DNA from: Apostichopus japonicus
Lineage: Eukaryota > Echinodermata > Holothuroidea > Aspidochirotida > Stichopodidae
Assembly (NCBI RefSeq): GCF_037975245.1
Contig: NC_092577.1
Span: 5,182,001-5,246,000 of the forward strand
Direction: 5' to 3'
DNA: 64,000 nucleotides
Below are positions 44,296 through 55,100 of this stretch, in pieces. The notes under the pieces are model-generated. The model searched no databases. It was not told where the DNA came from and saw only the letters and a program-made list of their open reading frames with translations. How positions within the stretch are numbered: position 1 is the first letter of the stretch; each line of letters opens with the position of its first letter. A program made the translations under genes and the position numbers.

Positions 44296-46880
44296 TGTGT
44301 GTGCATCTGTGACACTTTCTTGGGTACGCTCTATCTCAATAAGGGAAAGTTGGATTGAGGCCAAACTTGGACTATAGATCCGCCATATGGAGAAGGTGTG
44401 CCCTATTGTTTCTGGTGCCCACAAAGGTCACCAAAGGTCAGTTATGGTCCAAAAACCGAAAATATTAAAACTGCAATAACTCCCAGTGCCAATGTGTGAC
44501 AAGATTGATATTTTGGGACAAGTTGTGAACTGGTTAGCGGAGCATTTTCAAACTTAACGGTCATGTGATCCGAGGTCACCAAAGGTCAATTAATGATAAA
44601 AAACTAGTTTTTTTGGGATAACTTGCGAACGAAATGTCTGTTAGGGTTGGGAGTTGCTTCGATGTTATCCAATTGTTGACCCGCATCTGGGTGACCCTTG
44701 ACCTCAATTTGACCTCTGGTGACCTTTACATGTTTTTAGGGATTTTTACAGTTTTGATGCTATTTTCAGATGTCAAAGGTACCTTCTGATCATAAATGTC
44801 ATCAGGTTGACCCCGTGTGACCTTTATGTGCGAAGTTATATGGGGTCAAAGTTTTTCGGTCGGAGTTAGGATGGTTGTACAGACTTTTCGTTTTGTTTTT
44901 TGTAATCAGGAGATTAATCTACATCAGAAACCAAGGTCAAAAGGTCAAAGGTCACATTAGAAAAAATGTGCTTATTTTGGGAGGAAACGAGCAAAAAAGG
45001 AAATGTTTGGTTTTGATGCTAGATTTGGATATCAAAGGTACCTTCCGATCAAAAATGTCAATTGGTTGACACCCGTGTGACCTTCGTGTGCGAAGTTGTA
45101 CGAGGTCAAAGTTAATTTTCAGACATTTAATGCAACAACTCCCAGTTCCAAGGTGTGACATGGTTGATATTTTTAGACAAGTTGCAAATGGTGTAGGGAA
45201 ATATTTTCAAACTTAACGGTCATGTGATCCGAGGTCACCAAAGGTCAATTAATGTTAAAAAACTAGTATTTTGGGGGCAGAAAATGGGCAAAGAAAAAAT
45301 GTTTGAATTTGTATAGTTTGATGCTCTAATTTAGGTCTCATCAATCAAAAATGTCAATAAGTTGACCCAAGGTGACCTTTGTATGTTAAGTTATATGAGG
45401 TCAAAGTTAATTTTCAGACATTTAGTGCAGTAACTTCCAGTGCCAAGGTGTTACACAGTTGATATTTTGAGACAAGTTGCAGATGGTATAGGGGAATATT
45501 TTCAAATTTAAGGGTCATGTGATCCGAGGTCACCAAAGGTCAATTAATGATAAAAAACTAGTATTTTTGCGGTAACTTGAGAACAAATTGTCCGTTAGGG
45601 TTGGGAGTTGCTTCAATGTAATCCAATTGTCGACCCGTATCTGGGTGACCCTTGACCTCAATTTGACCTCTGGTGACCTTTTCGTGTTTTGTGGATTTTT
45701 ACAGTTTCGATGCTATTTTCAGATGTTAAAGGTACCTTCTGATCATAAATGTTAATGGGTTGACCCCCGTGTGACCTTCGTGTGCGAAGTTATATGAGGT
45801 CAAAGTTAATTTTCAGACATTTAGTGTAATAACTCCCAGTGCCGAGGTGTTACACAGTTGATATTTTGAGGCAAGTTGCAAATGGTATAGGGCAATATTT
45901 TCAAACTTAAGGGTCATGTGATCCGAGGTCACCAAAGGTCAATTAATGATAAAAAACTAGTATTTTTGCGATAACTTGAGAACAAATTGTCCGTTAGGGT
46001 TGGGAGTTGCTTCAATGTAATCCAATTGTTGACCCGCATCTGGATGACCCGTGACCTCAATTTGACCTCTGGTGACCTTTTCGTGTTTTGTGGATTTTTA
46101 CAGTTTCGATGCTATTTTCAGATGTTAAAGGTACCTTCTGATCATAAATGTCAATGGGTTGACCCCCATGTGACCTTCGTGTGCGAAGTTATATGAGGTC
46201 AAAGTTAATTTTCACTCATTTAATGCAATAACTCCCAGTGCCAAGGTGTTACAAGGTTTATTTTTTTGGACAAGTTGCAAATGGTATAGGGAAATATTTT
46301 CAAACTTAAGGGTCATGTGGTCCAACGTCACCAAAGGTCAGCTTATGTTAAAAAAGTAGTATTTTGGGGGGAGAAAATGGGCAAATAAAAAATGTTTGAA
46401 TTTTTACAGCCATGCTCTATTTAGGTCTCACCGATCAAAAATGTCAATTGGTTAACCTTCGGGTGACCTTTGTGTGTGAAGTTATGTATACAAGTTCAAA
46501 GATAATTTTTTTTAATTTAATGCAATTAAATCTCAATGCCAAGGTGTGACATGGTTGATATTTTGGGACAAGTTGTGAACGGGGTGGTGGAACATTTTGA
46601 AACTTAAAGGTCATGTCATCTGAGGTCACCAATATTATCATATCTGTTGACACGCTTGTAGGTATCTTATATTTCTTACATTTTCGACGCCATATTTAGA
46701 TCTCAAAAGTGCCTTTTGATCCAAAATCCGATCACATTTTGTGATCACAAAAGTGTTGGCTATACATGTAGTGTTGGTTACTTTATGGGAACATGTAGGA
46801 CCACAATTACTTGGACTATTTGAGCCCAATCTTGCTTGATAATATTATGTGTATTGTAATATACCCCAAGCAAGGAACCA
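44199..46880. mobile_element. Large non-autonomous element with AGGTCA-rich internal repeats
   Basis: Exact 13-bp inverted ends (TGGTTCCTTGCTT at 44199-44211; AAGCAAGGAACCA at 46868-46880) enclose a GT microsatellite (44243-44293) and 2.5 kb of imperfect repeats. The phrase GAGGTCACCAAAGGTCAATT recurs at about 44572, 45231, 45526 and 45925, with decayed copies near 46325 and 46625, giving unit spacings of about 295, 400 and 660 bp. No coding capacity was seen. Element class is unknown. Confidence 0.65.
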
Positions 46881-46889
46881 CAGTGCCCT

Positions 46890-47345
46890 TGGGCTCTTGT
46901 TTTACTCATATTCAGTCAGAATAATATCACTTTTTCTATTTCACTAGTTCAATTTATATATTACTTCGTGGTAGGTAAATAAAGTGATGTCCGTTCGATA
47001 TCGATCGGAGTCTGAGCAGTTATTTCGGGTATAATGGGAGGATTACATTACCTTAGGCGGTCACAGCAGTTAGGTGTTAATCTAGTTCTACATAGTGTCA
47101 ATCTACTGTTATACAAACAAAGGGGAATCGGTCTCCATAAAAACCTATCAAACCTAACCCCTAAAACACTGATCCATCCTAGCGACTGTACCCACGACTT
47201 CAAGTTTCCTTAATATTCGGTTCGTATCCCGTAACGTTAACAATTCCCGAACGTTTCCTTATTAAATTGACCAAACCCATAGAAGTATCCCTGTGCGTTA
47301 TATTGAAGTATAATATTTAATCAATGTTGGTCGAAATAACCAGCA
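46890..47345. other. DNA inside the outer inverted repeat
   Basis: No exon or repeat family was recognised. Together with the AGGTCA element it is enclosed by the TTTCGCCCAAC inverted pair. Confidence 0.35.
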
Positions 47346-47346
47346 A

Positions 47347-47386
47347 AGTTGGGCGAAATGACCATGCTGGTTGGGCGAAAATAAGG
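47347..47386. repeat. TTTCGCCCAAC unit, right, inverted
   Basis: Contains GTTGGGCGAAATGACCATGC and TGGTTGGGCGAAA, the reverse complement of the unit at 44159-44190 with one or two differences. Confidence 0.7.
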
Positions 47387-47389
47387 TGC

Positions 47390-48320
47390 ACACTTATCGA
47401 TGCTTGCAGGATGTTTGTCTTAAAGTGACACAAACATGTCCTAGATATTCTGAAAAGGGACAATTAAAAAACACAGTAATGCATTTCTTTTAAACGTTTT
47501 CAAACATTCAGCTGCACATTTTTTTTTACAATTTTGCGCCTGTTATTATCTTTATAACTTTACGTGGTGGCATAAATTGAGCATTCTTCAGTGAACCTTG
47601 GTAACACGAAGAGAACTTTCATTATATATCTGCTTTAAGCAAAGTGCCACTGAAGATGGTTTCTGCCAGAATCCATTTTTTTTAGTATACATTTTGTTAT
47701 TACAGGTGTTCTTGTAGTTCTACTTTCATGAATAGTTTCTCTGTTGCTTTGGTTGCAACTTAAAACAGATGTTATTTTTTTTTTAAATCTAATTCTTTAC
47801 CAAATCTATGAAATGTTAGTCAAATTAAGACAATTAGACTTAATCCAACCAACTCTGCTCATTAGCTTCCAGTAGCGAAATTTATAATATCTTTCACATA
47901 GTATATAATGTGAAAATAAAGACTCTACAAGTGAAACTAGTGAACTGTAGTCACAATGAAAAGGGAATCGAAACTCACTTAAATAGTAAAGTTAAGAGCT
48001 GTTTTGAAGAAGTAAACACGTACAATACAAGGAAGTAAGACATGAGACAAATCCTGCGATTGATAACATTTTAATGACCGTCAGTACATGCAACGATTTC
48101 CTACATAACAAATGCCGGTTTCAATACTCAAATGCGTACGGAATGTAAACAGGATATGGTTTCTGAGACCCTTACGGGAGTGGAGGTAAACCACTTGATA
48201 TCATTTGGTAAAAAAAGAAACAGCAGTTATGGATGGGGCCAACGGTTATATATGAATTAATAAAAAAAAAAACTGAGATGCGTCTGGAGACAGAATCTCT
48301 CGACCATTAGTTATTTATTG
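47390..48320. other. Intergenic DNA, nothing recognised
   Basis: A/T-rich, with several T-runs; no supported exon, RNA gene or transposon end. Confidence 0.4.
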
Positions 48321-48842
48321 CAGTGGCGTAGCTAGAGGTTTTGGCGCCCGGGTGCAAGAGAAGAAAATTGCGCATCCCCTTACTACTGAAAGAAAAATAA
48401 ATTGCGCGCGAATAGTTTTTGGTTATATTTTTCGGGCAAGTCGTTACAGCCTCCCTCCCCCTAAATCAAATTGTGCTCATACGCCTATGATATTTCCACC
48501 TTTCGAAATCTACTGCCTTGGAACTGTATACTGAAATACCCGAAATTTCCGTGACATGTAGTCATTACGGAAAACAGAACAGAATAGAAAAAAAGAGAGA
48601 AAACGGCCGAAATGGACTGAAAAGAAATCACAATCTATAAATTTGCTTACAAAAACAACTGCATTCAGTACAGATTCTTTCTTAGTAACTGAAAAATATT
48701 CATGCCTGACGACATACATCAATTTCTTCATGTTTTTCTAAAAAAGTTTTTTTTTTTAAAACTCTCATTCTCCCATTTCAGCGCCCCCTAAACCCGGCGC
48801 CCGGGGCACGTGCCCTCCCTTGACCCCCTAGCTACGCCACTG
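48321..48842. mobile_element. hAT-like MITE, CAGTGGCGTAGCTAG ends
   Basis: The left end CAGTGGCGTAGCTAG (48321-48335) and right end CTAGCTACGCCACTG (48828-48842) are exact 15-bp inverted repeats, related to the 19506-19878 element (CAGTGGCGGAGC). GCGCCCGGG-type words sit near both ends. Flanking octamers do not match, so the target duplication has decayed. 522 bp; no transposase. Confidence 0.75.
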
Positions 48843-49139
48843 TTTTTGAGATCGTTGAGAGATGTTATCGGTACATATTCGTCACCCTCTATTGCGAATG
48901 TAACGTGTTACACGGGGCAGAACAAACACACATGATTCGTAATATCCTTAACAATTGTCGTAATTGAAGGCTTGACATAAGCCAGTTAATAACCAATACG
49001 CAGACATTTTTCAATGTTTTGTTACCTTAATCCGTTGCCTTTGTACATTAAATGCAAATTTAATAGCAAGATAAGCCATAAAGGACCGCAAATGTAGCTG
49101 GTATTCTGTGTTATTTAATATAATATTTGGATATCAGTT

Positions 49140-51190
49140 CGCCGGTGTTCCAGTGCCCCCCTACCACTCCGCGCACAGAAAAAGAATAATCAACATAAAC
49201 ACATGTTGTAGATATGTTCGATAACTTATTCTGTTGGTGCATTTTGGGTAGCATAGTTCATTAATTAATATATGTAATGCAAAAAATAAAAAAAGGATTT
49301 AAGAAAAGAGCAATATTAAGGATATGAAACAAAAACCTTGATAGAGTAAGAGTAAGATCAACTTTCTTGATCCTTAAGGAAACTAGTCGCAAGGCAATAA
49401 AACATACAAGAGTAAAAAGTAAAACTAACACGATAGAAAACTTGAAAAAAAAGCAGCAGGCTGAACAGAAAAGGCAACACTAGAACACGTAATACCAACA
49501 AATTTAAAGAACGCCAGTAAGAAATAACAGTCAATATACATGAATATACTACAGATGTAAAGCAGTTTGTTCTCTAGTTTTGAAGAACTCTAGAAAGCAT
49601 TCACATACATTCGTCGTTTTTCATCTCTAACGCCTTTCTGGCACGAGTTTTTAAAAACAAAAAATTTAGGATTTGATACATAGTACATTAATAAGTCATC
49701 AAACAAAGGACATTCTTTAGTATTTGCATGGATAAAAAGCAACCCGAGAAAATATTTTAAATATACCTCAAAAAGAGTACAAATATTTGACACAATATTC
49801 AATCGTCATGCACTGCGAAGTTGAATTTCATTTAAAAAAAAAAGAAGGAAAAAAAATGAGACCTGTGATAGAACAAATATAATACACATAATTCCATCAC
49901 TGTTTTACCCATTGTAAGATTTTTAGTAAGAAGTAAAGTTCAATATAATAATATATAAAGTTCAATATACATTGCTTTCTTGCTACCAATGTATGTTTTT
50001 GATTTCTAGATGAAAATTTAAAGTAAGAGAACATGTAAAAGGTAAGTTGTAGTACAAAAGTCTAAGGACGTGTTCCAGTACCCCTCCCACCCCCCTTCTC
50101 ACAGAGAAACATTAACAAATGTTTTTAAATACGTTCGATAACTTATTTTGTTGGTGGATTGTGGTTAACAAAGTTCATTCATTGATATATGTGATGCGAA
50201 AATTCACAGCATTAATTAAACGAGAGCAATGTTACTAAAATGAGACCTGTGATAGAACAAATATAATACACATAATTCCATCACTGTTTTACCCATTGTA
50301 AGATTTTTAGTAAGAAGTAAAGTTCAATATAATAATATATAAAGTTCAATATACATTGCTTTCTTGCTACCAATGTATGTTTTTGCTTTCTAGATGAAAA
50401 TTTAAAGTAAGAGAACATGTAAAAGGTAAGTTGTAGTACAAAAGTCTAAGGACGTGTTCCAGTACCCCTCCCACCCCCCTTCTCACAGAGAAACATTAAC
50501 AAATGTTTTTAAATACGTTCGATAACTTATTTTTTTGGTGGATTGTGGTTAGCAAAGTTCATTCATTGATATATGTGATGCGAAAATTCACAGAGCATTA
50601 ATTAAACGAGAGCAATGTTACTAAAATGAAATAAGAACTTTGATAATAACACATAATAACAATAAATTGGAAGAAATTCAGTAAGAAATATCGGTCAATA
50701 TATATTAATTTCTTACTAGAAATTTAATTCAGTTTGCTTTCTAGTTATAAGAGCTGAAGGAGGCATTCAGATGGATACGTTGTTTATTCATCTCTAATGT
50801 CTTTCTGATACTAGTTTTGTCTCTTTTTTTTAGGATTTGATACATAGCAAATTTAATGAGTCATCAAACAAAAGACATTCTATAGTATTTGCATTGACGA
50901 AATGCAACCCGAGAAAATATTTTAAAACTTTAAACATACCCAAAACATAGAATGCAAATATTGACAAAATATTCAATCGTCATGTAACAACGGAAGATTG
51001 AAATGAAATAAGAACTGTGAAAGGGTTACAAAAATACACATAATTCCAACACTATTTTACCCATTGTAGGGAATTTCAGTGCAAAATAAAGTTCAATATA
51101 CATTGCTTTGTTATCACAAATGCTTTCTAGTTTGCCTTTTCAATTTGAGGAACCTTCGTTAAAAAAAGTTAGTAAAGTAAGAGAAAATGT
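49140..51190. repeat. Nested duplications downstream of the GVIN-like gene
   Basis: A recent tandem duplication of about 385 bp covers 49854-50238 and 50239-50627 and is nearly identical (a few substitutions). An older, diverged duplication pairs 49500-49815 with 50650-50990 (shared AACCCGAGAAAATATTTTAA and ATATTCAATCGTCATG). Around 49150-49270 a diverged third copy of the GTTCCAGT..TTCGATAACTTATT part is present. No coding content. Confidence 0.8.
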
Positions 51191-52178
51191 AAATGGTTAG
51201 TTGTAGTACACAAGTCTACGAAAGTGGTTACAAATTTTGCTACCCCAAATATAGCAAATAGCAAATATAGTAGTGTATATAAACTTGTAAGAAAGAAAAA
51301 TGTTATAATATACAATACAACAAAGTTATTCCATAAAGTGAGAAACTGATATTATCAGGTTACAAACACTGACAAAAGAAGACAGATAATGGTTAGTCCT
51401 TCACATGCGTTTAAAGAAATCTAAAATGAGTACATCAGAAATCGAAGAGATTAGTAAATTAAAGCAGTTCTGCGAAAGGCTTTGATAACATCAGTCTTCC
51501 GCCATACAATACATCATTGGACAGACAGCGCACTTGCTTCTTTATTTTCCATGTTAAAACATATTTTATGTTACAGCAAAGTTTCATATATTTCACTTAC
51601 TAATCAATTCATCTCTTTCAATAAGGTACATCAATATACTTGTTACCCTTTTCCTGAATTATGTGAATGTTTTTGCCGAACACCACGTAAACTTTGTTTT
51701 TAGTAAGTAATAGACTCCATTTGATCTCTTAGATTTTTTTACAACTTTTAAAAGCTTACCTATGGATCGTTTAACTACTAGTCAATGTGCTGTCTAACCT
51801 TTGCATCGAAACTGCGCACATGCAATTCAGATGTCACTGATTTATATTTACATGCAGGTTCGAAGGTAAACATGCAGACCGGGTCGCTAACTATATGTTT
51901 GCACGTAGGTATGTCATTTGTATATAGAGCTGGAAGCCCGCACGCCTCGGAGATACCCAAACAGGTCCTTACATATCGGGTTACACATAAATGTGTCCCT
52001 TACCCACATAATTTACGAACACAAAATTACGTCAGGTCTGGTTCTTTTAATAGGTTTGTAATTTTGAGATATAATGAAGTTAGAAAATCAGAAATGTTTG
52101 GGAGTTTGGGAAGAAAGTGATCTTTACATTCACGATTACCTAATGGATTCGAATTTCAAGGTCTTCCTGTGACAACTT
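51190..52178. other. Non-coding DNA 3' of the GVIN-like gene
   Basis: No other gene is supported. It probably includes the 3' untranslated region of the minus-strand gene; TTTATT at 51541-51546 would be a minus-strand AATAAA about 630 nt past the stop. Confidence 0.35.
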
Positions 52179-55100
52179 TTAGTTGCGTGAGGCATGTTCT
52201 GCTCGGGTATTTGTTGCATATGCCTGCCTCAAATCTTCGATAGCTTCTTGTTTGGTTATTTTAGTCCAACCATGAGGAAGCTTTGCTTCTCTATGACCGT
52301 AAAGTTGGGCAAAATCTTCATTGAAGCGATTCATTACCCATTGCCAATATTTAATCGGGGAATCGTTTTGAATTGGCTGAATGATCCAATTAGGAAAATC
52401 TTTCTGGTGGTTTTTGTATTTCTTGTAGTTTCTGCCATCGTAGTAAGTTTCGTCTGTGGTAACAATAGACGTGCATATCGAACAAACTAGACGACCGTGA
52501 GGTCCTGTGGCACAACCGATGACTCCCTCCGGGTAATGTAATTCGGCTCTATGTTTCTCGTGTTGCCTGGTCATGTTGTCGCAGGGCACGTGACATATTG
52601 GACATTGTTCTGTGCACCCAGTGACATGTTTCATGATGGCCAGATGCGGTTTATCTGGCAGCTTTAACAACACTTGCTCTGTGACATCAACTTGACCTGG
52701 CTTTGGAAGAGTAAAACGTTTCAGCATGTCAACTGTCAGTTGGTCTGCAACATATTTCCTGACCTCTTCACTGAAGAAACCTAAATCTTTCACATCAAAA
52801 AGTAAAAGATTTTTCATGTCATCATCTGGTAAGTGTAGATTGGGTATGCGTCGTTTGGTATCCTGACAAAATTGCTTAACCCATTCATGGAAAGGTTTGC
52901 GATCGTCCGGAACTTCCAGTAGGGAGGAATTGCATGTAGAGATACATTCCAGAAGTTTTCCCTGAATATCTACCACCTTTCTTTCTACAAGATGATGCAG
53001 GAATGACAGATCTCCCTGCTCTCTTGCACATACTTCTGCTATTTTATTCAGAGACCATTTTTCTAGAAATTTCTCGAGATCAAATAAGAACGAACTATAT
53101 GAAGAGAAGTCCTCTCTCTGTGCCATATCTTCAAGTATATTTCCAAACATGGCAAACTTGCTGGCAAAGTATGGACATTCCTCCAAGACAGCCCTATACA
53201 CCGCTGGTCCCAGATAGTTGGCAATTACTTCCTTCATAGTGATATTGAGCAATTCGAGAAGACTTTCGGAAACTCGTTTGTCCTGGAAGGAGCTAGAACA
53301 CAGTGCAATGAAATCCATTCTGAGGTTTTCCTTTTCTTTTGCAAGAAGCTCACGGAGGGAGTACCTTTCATTGTATTGTATTCTTCCTTTGTATATTATA
53401 GGTACAGCTTTTTGACACAGAGTTACCATTGTTTGGAACTTTACTTCCTGCGTTAGACTCGCGCCATCATATTTTTTGTTCAGGGCATTAATTGCAGAGT
53501 CTATCAAATTTTGTTTTAGTTGTGTTTCGTATGCCATATCATCATCTATTTCTAATTGCAAGTTATGTAAGCTTGACGCAATAATGTTCTCTGCGACTTC
53601 TGTATGATCCAACGGCTTAAAGTATCCTACACTGCTTTTCATAACCCTCTTCAATAAAGGTTTCTCTTTCTTCAAAAGTCTCTCTTTTATGCCATTGGTA
53701 AGATCATATTTCTCTCCTGCATTAACGAGGTATAGATCGAATTCTCTCTGAACGGCATTCTGTTCAACATTCCTTGGCGGATATTTCTTAGATATATCTA
53801 TAACCCATGTATCCCAGAGTTTATCAAAGGTTTTGTTGATTTCATTTATGGGGATGTCTCCAAACGAGGCGGCATCAACATGTATTTGACGCAACTTTAC
53901 CGCCTCCGTTTTAGCATTTTGACGGAGCTCATTCTTACACTTTGGGAGTAGGACTTCCATTTGGTTCCTTTGGACTATGCTTTCAGCAATTGTGTCCAAA
54001 GCCTCTCGAGCATCTTGCGTGAACATCCTTTGAGTTACGTTCAAGTCAAGCAGAAATTCGTCTTTATATTTATTGAGCTGATAGTATTCTGCATGGGTAT
54101 TATCTGACATGTAACTCTTCACTAGTTTTGCCACCTTCGTCGCTGCTTCATCTACAACGTCACTTATTTCCTTTTTCAGTTCTTGCTTCGTGTTTTGGGT
54201 TACATTTGTCGATACACTCTTTATTTTTTGCTTCGCGTTAGATTCCCATTCCATTATTGTTCGTCTCATTTCACCTACCCAAGTACCATACGAATGTTGA
54301 AATATCTTGTACTGCACAGCCGCAACGCAATTTTGAAAGCTGAAAATAAAGTTTTCTTCCTTTATTGCAATCCAAACAATCTTCAATCTCTCAAGAAACT
54401 GTTCGAACGTCTTACCTGAATGTCGTAAATCACTGAACAAAACGCCTTTTAACTTTAAAATTTTCTCACTGTACCGGTGGTTTGGTGGAGCCATAGCTCC
54501 TTGCCATAAACTGGGTATGTATTGGACTTCTTCGTTTCGCTTTAAGTTGAACACATCTGAAAATCTTGAATAGAGGTCACTATATCCCTCCTCTGTCGCT
54601 GCTGCAGATATCGCCTCATCTAACGTTTCTAGGATTGCTTGGGTACCTTCCTTGTTTTTGTCAACCGCTCCAATATCTGCGACAAATTGTTGAACGATCC
54701 TGCATGTAGATTTGATGTTAACTTCTTTCATGCGTATGAAAGCATGCGCCGCTATCTGCAGAATATCTGTCATGTCTTTTCCTAAAGTCTGTCCGGCGAT
54801 GTTGATAATAGTTACATCTGCTAAGCAAAGGGCAAACGTCGCTAATTCGTTGTCGTACCGGATATCATATCCATGAGATCTCTCTGGGGCCTTCAATCCT
54901 TCTGTATCTATAACGAGTACATACTGACAATTTATCTCTTTTTGGATTTCTTCATCAACTTTCAATAGCTGGATGAAAACACCGCGTGTGCAACGGCCTG
55001 CACTAACAGCAAAACGAACTCCAAACATACAATTTAGCAAAGTGGATTTGCCACTACTTTGAATCCCAAGAACAGAGATGGCACATAACTTCGCGTTTCC

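Noticed and set aside
43737-44312. 191-codon frame running into the GT microsatellite
   Set aside because: Ends in poly-Val/Cys from the GT repeat and overlaps the CATTTCGCCCAAC cluster; no domain.
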